A stretch of DNA of 64,000 nt from assembly GCF_964026565.1 (NCBI RefSeq), contig NZ_OZ032162.1:1-64000 (forward strand), read 5' to 3'. The position numbers and the translations under genes are program-made. This DNA is from Rickettsia endosymbiont of Ceutorhynchus obstrictus (GTDB lineage: Bacteria > Pseudomonadota > Alphaproteobacteria > Rickettsiales > Rickettsiaceae). The notes beneath the pieces are model-generated. The model was not told the DNA's origin, made no database searches, and saw nothing but the letters and a program-made list of their open reading frames with translations. Shown in pieces: positions 8,066-17,359 of the stretch (within the stretch, counting starts at the first letter, position 1; each line of letters starts with the position of its first letter).

Positions 8066-9223
8066 TTATTTCCATATATTATTTCCCCATAACATATCTA
8101 GAAACTCTCTTATAGGCCAAATAGTAATTTCTTTATTTTCTATAGTAATTACGCGTTTTGTTTTTTCATTACTAATAACATGTAATTTACAATCATGTTC
8201 TTTACCAAATTCTAAAAGTCCTTTTAGATGATTTTTTTGTATAGAAGAGGAAATTTTAACTTCAAATGCATTATCCTGTACAATAAAATCAACTTCATAA
8301 CCTTCTTTTGTACGCCAATAAAATAACTGCTCTCTTTTATCGTTTAAGTATTTATAGGCTATCAATTCTAGAAACACATAATGCTCAAAAGCTTTACCTG
8401 CTTCAAATCCTACCATCTCTTGATATTCATATTTTCTTAAATAATTGACAAGAGCTATATCAAACAGATAAAATTTTGGCGTTTCCGTGATAATTTGTCG
8501 TTTAGCACGTGATTTATAAGGATATAAATGATAACCAAGATACATATCTTCTAATATTTCAAAATATGTCCTAACGGTTTTTGCGTCTACTGCACAATCT
8601 CGGGCAATATTACTATAATTTATCATCTCACCGTTAGAAATTCCTATAATTTCTAAAAACCTAGCAAAAGCTTCCCTTTTTCTAAGATTTGCCTCAAATT
8701 GAACTTCCGGTAAAATATAATCATATAAATATGAGGCTAAATATTTATGGATATTCAAAGGAGCTAAATAATGGTCAGGAATAAGTCCGTGATTAAATAT
8801 TTTATGCCAATTCAGTTCTTTTAGTTCGGGATAACATAGCGGTAGAAACATATATCTCCAAGCTCTACCTCCAAGTAAATTAGCTCCGGTTGATTTTAAT
8901 CTTCTTGCACTTGATCCGCAAAGAATAAACTGTAGAGATTTATTTGGTTCTATTAAATGATGGACTTCATCCAGAAGTAAAGGTACTTTTTGTACCTCAT
9001 CGATAATAATAGTAGATATTTCAGTCTTTGCCTCTATTTCCTCACGTAAACGTTCAGGGTGCTGAAAATAAATTCGATATATATCCGCTTGTAATAAATC
9101 TATATACAGAGCTTTAGGAAAGCGTTCTTTTAAATATGTTGATTTACCGGTTTTGCGAGCTCCCCATAAAAAACAAGATTGTCCTTTCGGTAATTCCAAA
9201 TTTAAAAATCTCTTTATAATCAT
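8066..9223 (-). CDS. AAA ATPase with DUF4143 domain
   Basis: This 385-residue protein has an N-terminal AAA_14 ATPase: Walker A WGARKTGKST (residues about 20-29), Walker B STIIIDEVQKVP (about 70-80) and FILCGSSARRL as sensor. A winged-helix linker follows, then a DUF4143 domain ending in a restriction-like fold (FYWRTKEGYEVDFIVQDNAFEVKIS, with D..E.K residues of the PD-(D/E)xK type). The family is common in bacteria and archaea and spreads horizontally; its role is unclear, with toxin-antitoxin-like and defence roles both proposed. It stands alone, convergent with the LRR gene and divergent from the DUF2748 gene. Confidence 0.85.
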   Translation of the reverse strand: MIIKRFLNLELPKGQSCFLWGARKTGKSTYLKERFPKALYIDLLQADIYRIYFQHPERLREEIEAKTEISTIIIDEVQKVPLLLDEVHHLIEPNKSLQFILCGSSARRLKSTGANLLGGRAWRYMFLPLCYPELKELNWHKIFNHGLIPDHYLAPLNIHKYLASYLYDYILPEVQFEANLRKREAFARFLEIIGISNGEMINYSNIARDCAVDAKTVRTYFEILEDMYLGYHLYPYKSRAKRQIITETPKFYLFDIALVNYLRKYEYQEMVGFEAGKAFEHYVFLELIAYKYLNDKREQLFYWRTKEGYEVDFIVQDNAFEVKISSSIQKNHLKGLLEFGKEHDCKLHVISNEKTKRVITIENKEITIWPIREFLDMLWGNNIWK

Positions 9224-9428
9224 GAGTATATTCCTAATAAATCCGATATTTAAGGATTATACTCCTAATATATCCATTTGTCTCTCATTTTTTATATAAC
9301 AACTACCTTAAATTCTTACATATGTAATTCATTATAAATTTAGAATTTTGTTTTTATATAACTTTTAGTGCTGTATCATAAATTAATAAGTATGTTAAGT
9401 TTTAAATAAACTTTATTCAAAGCCATTT

Positions 9429-10757
9429 ATGAGTTCGATATATCACATCCTTGACCATGCGCCGGCTATTTATGCCGAGGAGATGCAAATAGAATATGAA
9501 TTATTAGCGCAGCAATTGATTAAGTCGGGAAAGCTGCGGATAGACACGGATGATTGTTGTAATTTTGCGCGGTTTTCCGATCCCACATTTAATATTAGTT
9601 TAATGGTCAGCAAAGAGGAGTTAACCTCGACTGATTTAATTCCTCACACTATTAATTTTTTTAAAGCTCTATATAAAAATTCAATTTCCGATAAAAAAAT
9701 AGAAGCGATTTTTGCCGATTTAAAAAAACAAATCCATAAATTACGCCCCGTAAATAAAGAGGTTACAGAAAAATTAACGCGGATTTTTGTCCAATCAGCT
9801 CACCCGATCGTGATAAAATGGCTGTTATATGGCAAAGTCGAGGTATTTATTACTTACTCCCATAATATCGGCGACATGATGGATATTGTCGATTGGCAGC
9901 GTGCCGGCTCTAATAGCGGTATGCAAAGTACTAATGGTAAAGACGTTGCTATTTTTGTCTCATGCGGAGGTAACCCCTTCGGTGAGATAAGCAAAGATCA
10001 TCCGACTTACGGCAACGGTTGGCCGGCAGTTGCAAGACTGCAAATTATAGCCGCTCAAGAGTTAGGTCATTTTGCCGATATACAACGCGATAATTTGGGG
10101 CGGCAAGTCGGTCGCCATTCCGCTAATTTTTCGGGTACCAAGGCATCCCCTGCAGCCAGCCAAAGCAGGAAAGACGATATAATAAATTGTAACACCTTAC
10201 TTCATAAATTGCTTAAAGCCGGTATGAACAAACAAATACAATATGAAACAAAACTTAAATTTTATCATAAAAATAATATTTACGGTTTAAAAATTTATTG
10301 GCTCAAATTAATGATCTTTATATATAAATATCAACTTTTAAATTATGCCGATAAACACGATCTAATTTTTATTAGAAAATTCAAAAGCGATCGATATATG
10401 GGGTTAATGATTGAAGCAATGTTTAAGGATATGCAAGCTAATTTGTCCCCGATGGCAGATGTTTATAAAAATAAAAATCCGGAAATTGAAGAAGCTATCG
10501 CTTGTATCGAAGCACTAGCTAGGGTTCCGCAACAAGTGATGAAGTGGGGCTATTTAACGACAATGGCGACTATGAAAGACCTTTATAAAATATATTATAA
10601 CGAGGTTATACCATCGCTGATTACAAGCTATACTCTCGTGACCGGCAGGTCTTATAAACGTAATTTAAAAAAACCGCAATCTCTGACTAATCTATTTTCC
10701 ACAATAAATATTTTCGGCAATAAAAAATCAGTGCTAAAGCCACACAGAGAGTTATAG
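9429..10757 (+). CDS. Rickettsial DUF2748-type protein, zincin-like motif
   Basis: The sequence resembles the Rickettsia-specific DUF2748 proteins (442 residues, no signal peptide, no membrane segment). Function is unknown. Around residues 205-222 it reads LQIIAAQELGHFADIQRD, a helix ending in QELGH followed by D, very like a zinc-protease HExxH helix in which the first His is Gln. A Gly-rich stretch (FVSCGGNPFGEISKDHPTYG) precedes it. It could be a degenerate metalloprotease or an unrelated fold. The gene is free-standing. Confidence 0.65.
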   Translation: MSSIYHILDHAPAIYAEEMQIEYELLAQQLIKSGKLRIDTDDCCNFARFSDPTFNISLMVSKEELTSTDLIPHTINFFKALYKNSISDKKIEAIFADLKKQIHKLRPVNKEVTEKLTRIFVQSAHPIVIKWLLYGKVEVFITYSHNIGDMMDIVDWQRAGSNSGMQSTNGKDVAIFVSCGGNPFGEISKDHPTYGNGWPAVARLQIIAAQELGHFADIQRDNLGRQVGRHSANFSGTKASPAASQSRKDDIINCNTLLHKLLKAGMNKQIQYETKLKFYHKNNIYGLKIYWLKLMIFIYKYQLLNYADKHDLIFIRKFKSDRYMGLMIEAMFKDMQANLSPMADVYKNKNPEIEEAIACIEALARVPQQVMKWGYLTTMATMKDLYKIYYNEVIPSLITSYTLVTGRSYKRNLKKPQSLTNLFSTINIFGNKKSVLKPHREL

Positions 10758-10789
10758 CTTTTATACTTTTTATGAGATTATTCACTGCA

Positions 10790-11000
10790 TGGATACCGGA
10801 ATCGTCTGAGCTAAGGAGGTACGTAGTACCGACGCGGCAATCAAGTATAAACATATTTTTATACTAAACTTGCCACCTATATAAATTTTTTGGTATTCTA
10901 ATTAAATCCCTCATTATATTCGGGATAGCCTGGATTGCCACAGCCACTTCGCAATGACGGGTTTTTTGTGTTAATTTCTGAGCCATGCAACAACGCCCCA
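10790..11000. repeat. Palindromic repeats after the DUF2748 gene
   Basis: The 349-base gap carries one copy of the long palindrome ACGCGGCAATCAAGTATAAAC...ATTAAATCCC...GGATTGCCACAGCCACTTCGCAATGACG (about 10800-10960), closed by TGAGCCATGCAACAACGCC. A fragment resembling RPE-1 (GGCTAAATTCAGAAAGC) lies at 11047. Confidence 0.65.
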
Positions 11001-11106
11001 CGTCGATGCTAAAGCATTTCCTCGCAATGATGACTTGGAGTTAACTACGGCTAAATTCAGAAAGCATAAGAGCTGATGAATTTAAAGACCGCTATACCAT
11101 ATCACC

Positions 11107-12693
11107 TTAACCCGCCACTTTTAAGCCGCCTTTTATTTTCATATCATTTTGCTTTATTGCATAATTTATAAGCTCATCAACAATAGAATTCTTAATAGTA
11201 TTTGCTATATTTCCTTCTGAATTTTTTTGGATAGTTTCGGCAGCTAGCTTATCCAAGCTTATTGATTTGATATGCGCAAAATAAACTTTATTACCTATTT
11301 GAAAAACCGGCGTATTACTACCGGTTTTAGTTCTGAAAATCGATAATAATATCTCCGGAGATAATGTTGTATCATTTTCAATTTCAGATCTTATATAGCT
11401 TTGCCGGCTTACCTCGATTCCTACTCCGTTAAGGGTTTTAATATCTTCTTTATCTGATTTATATTCCTTTGCTAAATCTTTTATAGTTTGCAAATTAATA
11501 TCTGCTAAATATTGTTTATTCCAGCTAACTGCTACTTGATTTTTGATAATAGAAAACTCCGGAATTTTTGCCGGTTGAATCGCTTTTAACTCTACTAATA
11601 TAAGGTAACTTTTATCTTCAGATTCTATAGGATATGATAATTCGCCTTCTGCAAGTTCAAAAATACTATCGACATTCTCGGCAATTATTTTATTTTCAAT
11701 GAGTTCTTCGTAACTTACGTAATTAACATTCTGCAACGGTAATTCATATTTTTCGGCAATCTCGACTAAGGTTGAGCCGGCGGCTACGTCATCCTCTAGA
11801 TTTTTCGCAAGCTCCATATTAAGCATGTCAATTTTTTGACTTAGTAATAAATCATATAATTGCTTTTGTACTGCCTCAAAACTCTTATCACCGAACTCTT
11901 CTTTATTCTCATTATAAAAATCTAATAATTCTTCTTTAGTAATACTAATCTTTTTCTGTAAATTTTGATTAGATATCTTAATATAAGAAAAGCTACGTTT
12001 TTCCGGTATTTCAAATAAATTTTTGTTATTTTTATAAAAATCCTCTAGTTGTTCATCACTCGGCAGGGGAATTTTTAAATCTTTCGGTTTGTTTTTCAAA
12101 TTTATTTGTAACAACTCAACATTTCTTTTTTCCGCCATATAATTAACGATGTTTTGCGTCATTACCTTAGGGACATAAAAACTTTCTAAAAAAATACTGA
12201 CAAGAATATTTTTTAAAGTTTTTTCTTTGAAATTTAATAAATATTCTTCTTCATTAAGATAAGAATTTCTGAAATAAGTTTTAAAAATTCTTATATCAAA
12301 AACTCCTTGTTCATTTTTAAAAACAGGTGATTCCCTAACTAATTCCGTAACGGTATTATCGCTTAAATCAAAATCATAATAGGCAACTAAATAATCTAAA
12401 ATATTATTATATATAAGCCTTTTCATAACTTGCTTATCGATATTTAACTGATTTATCTCTTCTTCGCTTAAATTCGTACCCATTTGTTTTTGAATAGCAT
12501 TAATTTCCATAGATTTTGCTTTCAAAAAATCTTCTCGGCTTATATTTTCGGCATGAGTAAAAGTAACGAAGTCGCCGCCGACCGCTCTAGGTAGGATATC
12601 TTTAATCCCCCATCCGACAAAGGCAAAAGCAATCATGGCAAATAAAACGCGCATTACAAAGCTATCGGCAGTTTTTCTAATATTATCGAGCAT
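11107..12693 (-). CDS. PpiD/SurA-N-like membrane-anchored periplasmic chaperone
   Basis: The 528-residue protein starts MLDNIRKTADSFVMRVLFAM with one membrane segment (about 13-33), then the SurA N-terminal helical domain (FLKAKSMEINAIQKQMGTNL; LIYNNILDYLVAYY; SPVFKNEQGVFDIRIFKTYF). This is the PpiD layout: inner-membrane anchor with a periplasmic folding helper for outer-membrane proteins. The central rotamase domain is poorly conserved, so prolyl isomerase activity is doubtful. It is divergent from secG, as often near tpiA-secG in alphaproteobacteria; tpiA is not here. The symbol ppiD would be acceptable but is not certain. Confidence 0.8.
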   Translation of the reverse strand: MLDNIRKTADSFVMRVLFAMIAFAFVGWGIKDILPRAVGGDFVTFTHAENISREDFLKAKSMEINAIQKQMGTNLSEEEINQLNIDKQVMKRLIYNNILDYLVAYYDFDLSDNTVTELVRESPVFKNEQGVFDIRIFKTYFRNSYLNEEEYLLNFKEKTLKNILVSIFLESFYVPKVMTQNIVNYMAEKRNVELLQINLKNKPKDLKIPLPSDEQLEDFYKNNKNLFEIPEKRSFSYIKISNQNLQKKISITKEELLDFYNENKEEFGDKSFEAVQKQLYDLLLSQKIDMLNMELAKNLEDDVAAGSTLVEIAEKYELPLQNVNYVSYEELIENKIIAENVDSIFELAEGELSYPIESEDKSYLILVELKAIQPAKIPEFSIIKNQVAVSWNKQYLADINLQTIKDLAKEYKSDKEDIKTLNGVGIEVSRQSYIRSEIENDTTLSPEILLSIFRTKTGSNTPVFQIGNKVYFAHIKSISLDKLAAETIQKNSEGNIANTIKNSIVDELINYAIKQNDMKIKGGLKVAG

Positions 12694-12804
12694 AAATTTT
12701 TACTTAAACATTTTAAAAGGATAGGAATACTAATATAAAATAGTTATGAAGAGCGTTATCTGCAAGTTATTTCGTTTTAAAAGTGATTATTGTTTATTAT
12801 ATGG

Positions 12805-13030
12805 ATAATTAAAACGTCACTGCGAGGAGGCATTGTTGCATAGATCAAAAGCGTTGCAAAAATTCCCGTCATTGCGAGGAGATGCGTAGCATCGACGTGG
12901 CAATCCAGAGAAAAAATAGCAAAAAATGCTATGAAATTTATTATTTTCTGGATTGCCGCGCTCCTTACAGTCGCTCGCAATGACGGACTTATGTTTTTGC
13001 TCCTTAAGTTGACACCCATGCACCACAGCT
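12805..13030. repeat. Palindromic repeats between the PpiD-like gene and secG
   Basis: This holds a complete CGTCATTGCGAGGAGATGCG...GGCAATCCAG / CTGGATTGCCGCGCTCC...CGCAATGACGG palindrome around TAGCAAAAAATGCTATGAAA (12880-12986), flanked by an outer GGCATTGTTGCATAGATC arm and TTGACACCCATGCACCACAG. The overlapping short frames on the minus strand are repeat read-through. Confidence 0.65.
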
Positions 13031-13118
13031 AGAAATGACATTGATGTAAAGCCAAGTTGCAAATAATACAAAGCTAGTATATAGTTAGGGCTTGGAATTA
13101 GAAAATATAGGTTACTTA

Positions 13119-13418
13119 ATGATAAATATACTTCTTTTTATTCATATTGTCATCGCAGTTTTATTAATTATAGTTATTTTAATGCAACGTAGCGGTTCCG
13201 ACGGGATTAGCGGGCTAAGCGGCGGTAATAATATGGGAGTAGTCAGTGCTAAAACGGTCGGTAACTTTCTAACTAAAAGCACCGTGGTACTTGCAACGTT
13301 ATTTTTGGTGAATGCTATAGTACTTGCTAATCTTTCATCCAAGAAAAGACCTGATTTAGCTACTAAGATTAACCAAGAAGTTAATCAAGAAGGGAATAGT
13401 TTACCGATAGCGAAGTAA
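13119..13418 (+). CDS. secG: Protein-export translocase subunit SecG
   Basis: SecG is the small accessory subunit of the SecYEG channel. Two membrane segments (about 2-20 and 55-75) flank the conserved loop MQRSGSDGISGLSGGNN and FLTKSTVVLATLFLVNAI, exactly the SecG pattern. The frame is open to a non-ATG codon at 13092, but the ATG at 13119 begins directly at the first hydrophobic helix and fits the family length better (99 residues). It lies alone between repeat-filled gaps. Confidence 0.9.
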   Translation: MINILLFIHIVIAVLLIIVILMQRSGSDGISGLSGGNNMGVVSAKTVGNFLTKSTVVLATLFLVNAIVLANLSSKKRPDLATKINQEVNQEGNSLPIAK

Positions 13419-13452
13419 TATAGGTTTTTCGATGTCATTCCCGTGCAGGTGG

Positions 13453-13602
13453 GGCGTTGTTGCATGGCTCGAAATCCTTATAAAAATACACCGTGCAATC
13501 TAGGAAAAAATAGCAAAAAATGCTATGAAACTTATTATTTTCTGGATTCCCGCCTTCGTGGGAATGACATACGGCACTTTTTTAGAGCCATGCAACAATG
13601 CC
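13453..13602. repeat. GGCGTTGTTGCATGGCTC-bounded composite palindrome (150 bp)
   Basis: The element opens with GGCGTTGTTGCATGGCTCG and closes with GAGCCATGCAACAATGCC; between them is a half-degenerate GCAATCTAGG...CTGGATTCCCGCC palindrome round TAGCAAAAAATGCTATGAAA. No clear target duplication is seen at this copy. Confidence 0.65.
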
Positions 13603-13656
13603 TAGAGGTATAGGGAATGACATATATACAAAATGTATCAATTAAGTTAGGAATAT

Positions 13657-14478
13657 ATGCAAAAAATAGTAGAACTAAAGAATATAAAAATAGGGAACGA
13701 ACTGCCTTTTACTTTAATTGCTGGTCCTTGCCAAATTGAAAATTTAGATCATTCATTATTTTTAGCGGAAAAAATTGTAAAATTAACTAGCAAACTCGGC
13801 ATTCCTTTTATTTATAAATCTTCTTTCGATAAAGCTAATAGAACTTCGGCAAACGGCGTTCGAGGTCTTGGACTTGAGCAGGGTCTAAAGGTGTTGGCTA
13901 AAGTAAAAGCAACCTTTAATTGTCCTATCGTTACAGACATTCATACGGCAGAGCAGTGCATAGAAGTCGCAAAAATAGTCGATATATTACAAATACCGGC
14001 CTTCTTATGCAGGCAGACGGATTTACTACAGGCAGCAGCACGAAGTAAGAAAATAGTGAATGTTAAAAAAGGTCAGTTTTTAGCTCCTTGGGATATGAAA
14101 AACGTGCATGCAAAATTGCAGGCTTTCGGCGCAGAAAATATTTTGCTGACGGAACGAGGCGCATGTTTCGGTTATAATAACTTAGTATCGGATATGCGTA
14201 GCCTTGCAATAATGGCAGAGACAAACGCCCCGGTAATTTTTGATGCTACCCACTCTGTTCAGCAACCCGGCGGCATGGGCAGTAGTAGCGGGGGGCAACG
14301 GAAATATGTTGAACTGCTAGCAAAGGCCGCTATTGCCGTCGGTGTTGCAGGGATTTATATGGAAGTACATCAAGATCCCGATAACGCGCCGAGCGACGGG
14401 CCTTGTATGATAAGGCTTGATAATTTAGAATCAGTCCTTATTAAGCTTAAAAAATACGATGAAATTACTAAGAGCTGA
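13657..14478 (+). CDS. kdsA: 3-deoxy-D-manno-octulosonate 8-phosphate synthase
   Basis: KdsA condenses phosphoenolpyruvate with arabinose 5-phosphate to Kdo-8-phosphate for the lipopolysaccharide core. Hallmarks in order are LIAGPCQIEN, FIYKSSFDKANRTS, LQIPAFLCRQTDLL, KKGQFLAPWDMKN, TERGACFGYNNLVSDMRSL and DATHSVQQPGG. The length of 273 is normal. The Cys in AGPCQIE may be a metal ligand of the metal-dependent class. Its start follows AGTTAGGA. Confidence 0.96.
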   Translation: MQKIVELKNIKIGNELPFTLIAGPCQIENLDHSLFLAEKIVKLTSKLGIPFIYKSSFDKANRTSANGVRGLGLEQGLKVLAKVKATFNCPIVTDIHTAEQCIEVAKIVDILQIPAFLCRQTDLLQAAARSKKIVNVKKGQFLAPWDMKNVHAKLQAFGAENILLTERGACFGYNNLVSDMRSLAIMAETNAPVIFDATHSVQQPGGMGSSSGGQRKYVELLAKAAIAVGVAGIYMEVHQDPDNAPSDGPCMIRLDNLESVLIKLKKYDEITKS

Positions 14479-14511
14479 AACCCGTCATCAACAAGTGTAA
14501 TTTTCTAGACA

Positions 14512-14537
14512 ATGATAGTATCATATGATACTATCAT
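14512..14537. promoter_or_regulatory. Perfect 26-bp palindrome at the fic start
   Basis: ATGATAGTATCAT is followed directly by its own complement, ending three bases before the fic ATG. As DNA it could be an operator; as RNA it would form a 13-bp hairpin over the place where a ribosome site should be. No run of T follows, so a kdsA terminator is less likely. Confidence 0.55.
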
Positions 14538-14540
14538 CTT

Positions 14541-15512
14541 ATGAATAATAAACCTCCTTTTCAAATAACTAATAAAATCCTAGAATTATTACAAAATATT
14601 TCTCATGAATTAGGTGTTTTATTCGGTGCTAAACTTTACTGCCCTCCCATAAAACTTAGAAAAAATAATCATATTAAAACTATACACTCTTCTCTTGCAA
14701 TTGAAGGGAATACCTTAAGCATAAACCAAATAACCGATTTAATAAACGGGAAGAGAGTATTAGCTCCTGAAAAAGATATTATTGAAGTTAACAATGCTAT
14801 CAAATTATATAATAATTTGAATATATTAAATCCCTTATCAATAAAGTCATTATTAGAAGCTCACAAACTACTGATGCAAGGTTTAATAACTGATAATGGG
14901 TGTTGGCGAAAAAGCGGTGCAGCTATATTTAAAGGTAAGGAAATAGCTCACCTTGCTCCTCCTGCAAATCGTGTATCTTTATTAATGGACGATTTGTTCT
15001 ATTTTATAAACCGCAATAATAATATTCCGGGAGTGATTAAAGCTTGTGTGTTTCATTATGAATTAGAATTTATTCATCCTTTTTCAGACGGTAACGGCAG
15101 AATGGGAAGATTATGGCAACAATTATTATTAATTAAAACTAATGCTATTTTTGAATATATTTCTGTTGAGAGTTTAATAAGGAACAACCAAAGTGAATAT
15201 TATAGTATTTTAAATCAATGTGATAAGCTTGGAGAATCTACATTATTTATTGAATTTATGACTGCTCAAATATTAGCAGCATTAAAACTATATACTAATG
15301 ATGCCGTACCTACAGCTAATACTCCCTTACTACGGCTTGAGATTGCTAAAATTAATTTATCTGATAAATGGTTTTCTAGAAAAGATTATATTTTCATACA
15401 TAAAGATATTTCTACTGCAACGGCTAGTAGAGATTTATCTTTAGCGGTAGACAAAGGAATTTTAATTTATAGAGGTGACAAAAATCAGGCTTATTACAAA
15501 TTTAAAGAATAG
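14541..15512 (+). CDS. Fic-domain adenylyltransferase (class II, self-inhibited)
   Basis: Fic proteins transfer AMP (or other nucleotides) to hydroxyl side chains. The core motif HPFSDGNGRMGR (catalytic His 179) is intact. The N-terminal inhibitory motif (S/T)xxxE(G/N) is present as SLAIEGN (Ser 51, Glu 55), so the enzyme should be held off by its own Glu. Domain order is an N-terminal Fic_N-like part (1-75), the Fic core (about 100-240) and a C-terminal winged-helix part (about 260-323). No signal peptide is seen. It may act on bacterial or host proteins. The palindrome directly before its start suggests tight expression control. Confidence 0.9.
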   Translation: MNNKPPFQITNKILELLQNISHELGVLFGAKLYCPPIKLRKNNHIKTIHSSLAIEGNTLSINQITDLINGKRVLAPEKDIIEVNNAIKLYNNLNILNPLSIKSLLEAHKLLMQGLITDNGCWRKSGAAIFKGKEIAHLAPPANRVSLLMDDLFYFINRNNNIPGVIKACVFHYELEFIHPFSDGNGRMGRLWQQLLLIKTNAIFEYISVESLIRNNQSEYYSILNQCDKLGESTLFIEFMTAQILAALKLYTNDAVPTANTPLLRLEIAKINLSDKWFSRKDYIFIHKDISTATASRDLSLAVDKGILIYRGDKNQAYYKFKE

Positions 15513-15582
15513 TATTACAAGAGGGTTTGATACCTTATAGCTCTATAAAGTAATTTAATTCTTCTATTGCTTTGCCGAGTTT

Positions 15583-15962
15583 CGGCGCGTTGTTGCATGG
15601 ATACCCAAACCGTCATGGCGAGGCGGCATTGTTGCATGGCTCTAAAAAAGTGCCGTATGTCATTCCCGCGAAAGCGGGAATCCAGAAAAGTATTTAAGCG
15701 AATTATATAGTATAATTTTGTTTATTTTAAGTGTTTTTTCCTAGATTCCTGCTTTCGCGGGAATGACATCGAAAATTTGAGCCATGCAACAACGCCGCCG
15801 CTGCAAGTGGTGCGGCAATCTAGAAAAATATAGTCATCCTGAATTTATTTCAGGATCTCTTTTAATAGATGCTGAAACAAGTTCAGCATGACAAGAACTG
15901 GATTGCCACGTCGGCATAAATGCCTCCTCGCAATGACGATTCCGGTAGCCGTGCAACAATAC
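15583..15962. repeat. Nested composite palindromes after fic
   Basis: The 645-base gap has no gene. An outer pair (GCGTTGTTGCATGGATAC near 15590; GTAGCCGTGCAACAATACC near 15945) encloses a CGTCATGGCGAGG...GCAATGACG palindrome. Inside lies a second composite (15625-15796) with arms GGCATTGTTGCATGGCTC / GAGCCATGCAACAACGCC and a GTCATTCCCGCGAAAGCGGG core. A CATCCTGAATTTATTTCAGG repeat follows at 15834-15892. Confidence 0.7.
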
Positions 15963-16066
15963 CGACTAAAATCTTTATGATTGCTTGGGGTTTTCCTTAG
16001 CGCGGGAAAATAGCCTTAGTGAAGGGTTTTATCAAGAGGCTTGTAGAACTCCATACTAATATTTAA

Positions 16067-16099
16067 TAAAAAAATGAAGCGTTAGTTAAAACGCTTCAT
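16067..16099 (-). terminator. Terminator of the Thr-rich protein gene
   Basis: A perfect 10-bp stem ATGAAGCGTT / AACGCTTCAT with a 6-base loop is followed on the minus strand by seven T, about 60 bases past the stop codon. Confidence 0.8.
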
Positions 16100-16157
16100 A
16101 ATTCATAATAATTAGTAGGGTTTTTTTAAGATGAAGTTATAATATACTACAAGTATA

Positions 16158-17036
16158 TCATCCTAACTCGTTAATTGTACTATAATGATTTTCTCCTGTC
16201 AAAGGTATTCCTTCTTCCTGTAACTGTTGTAACTGGTCAGCATTACTAAAAACTTTATCGCTATAGTGATCTTCTACTCTTGTCAAAGGTATTCCTTCTT
16301 CCTGTAACTGTTGTAACTGGTCAGCATTACTAAAAACTTTACCGTTTAATGTTGTAGTAGCGTTCTTTTTGCCCCAATAATAACCTATAGCCGTTCCTAT
16401 GCAACCCCCAATCAATAATGTTGTTGTGGCTGCTGCTCCTACTATTAAATAAGGATTAATCTCTGTTCCCGATTCGTCATTATTCAAAGCCGGATTATAT
16501 TCGGTAGTTAAGTTATTAGCAGCAATAGTGGTATTGATTAATTCGGTAGTAGTAGTCGTAGTAGTTGTCGTAGGGATAAGAGAAAAAAGATAATCTTGTA
16601 CAGCTCTTAATGCGCTTTCGGTCGTACAATCCTCAAGACCTAAAAAACCGGCGATATCGTTTAAAGAAATTACATTATCCGTAACGTTATAACTTTTGCC
16701 CAAAATATTAGCAGTACCGTTTTCTACAGTTGTATGCTGCTCTAATATGAGAAATTTTTGAGTATCATCGTTGGTAAATATATCTTTAATATTTACAGGA
16801 TTTTCGCAGTTAGTTTGTAAGGCAAATGGATTAGCATCGTTTAATTGCTTTATGAGATTATTAAAATTACATTTTATGCTTTCAACAAATATACCGCTTA
16901 TTTTTTTATTATCTTCAGTAAATATAGAGGTATATACTTTATTGCCCAAGTGATGAAAGCCTTGTTTTGTATTTCCTACAAGAGTGCTAAAAATTTCATT
17001 TTTAAATATAGGTATTAGACAAGAAAAGTTAGGCAT
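16158..17036 (-). CDS. Unknown Thr-rich single-pass membrane protein
   Basis: I do not recognise this 292-residue protein. The N-terminal 150 residues are a soluble, non-repetitive domain without a signal peptide. A run of nine Thr (about 155-163) and a low-complexity Asn/Thr linker follow. One membrane segment, YLIVGAAATTTLLIGGC (about 194-216), carries Gly-x-x-x-Gly-type spacing and ends in the basic GYYWGKKN. The C-terminal tail has two copies of a 28-residue unit (KVFSNADQLQQLQEEGIPLT), with 60 bp identical at DNA level. Such anchoring plus repeats suggests a surface- or host-directed protein, but no function is shown. Its terminator is clear, so it is a real transcription unit. Confidence 0.6.
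   Translation of the reverse strand: MPNFSCLIPIFKNEIFSTLVGNTKQGFHHLGNKVYTSIFTEDNKKISGIFVESIKCNFNNLIKQLNDANPFALQTNCENPVNIKDIFTNDDTQKFLILEQHTTVENGTANILGKSYNVTDNVISLNDIAGFLGLEDCTTESALRAVQDYLFSLIPTTTTTTTTTELINTTIAANNLTTEYNPALNNDESGTEINPYLIVGAAATTTLLIGGCIGTAIGYYWGKKNATTTLNGKVFSNADQLQQLQEEGIPLTRVEDHYSDKVFSNADQLQQLQEEGIPLTGENHYSTINELG
16197..16340 (-). repeat. 84-bp-period tandem duplication inside a gene
   Basis: 60 identical bases at 16197-16256 recur at 16281-16340. Both encode VFSNADQLQQLQEEGIPLT in frame, so the duplication is recent and copy number probably varies between strains. Confidence 0.9.
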
Positions 17037-17359
17037 ATAATTATCCTTTTATTTAATTAATTTAAATGATTAATATTAATCATATTATTTGAATTCAGAT
17101 TTGTGGTTTTTCATAAATCTTAGTAATAAAAAGATTTATAAAATGATATTTATTAATCAGGAGGAGTTATTAAGGTAATTTAACTATTATGTCAATAATA
17201 ATATGAAGATTATTTAACACATAACTTAAAAATATTGTATAAATTTTAGAAAATATAATTAATTATGTTTAAATTTGAAGGAATTAAAGTATAATGCAAT
17301 TACTAAAATCGATGCTTATGAGCGATGTCGCAGAGATGAATTAAGAAAAAATAATTTAG
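17037..17359. other. AT-rich spacer with no recognised feature
   Basis: A 323-base gap upstream of the Thr-rich protein gene and downstream of hsdR. I see no gene, palindrome or repeat in it. It should contain the promoter of the Thr-rich protein gene. Confidence 0.5.

Noticed and set aside
12777..13071. Two overlapping frames on the minus strand upstream of the PpiD-like gene
   Set aside because: Both cross the CGTCATTGCGAGG palindrome and have repeat-type peptides.
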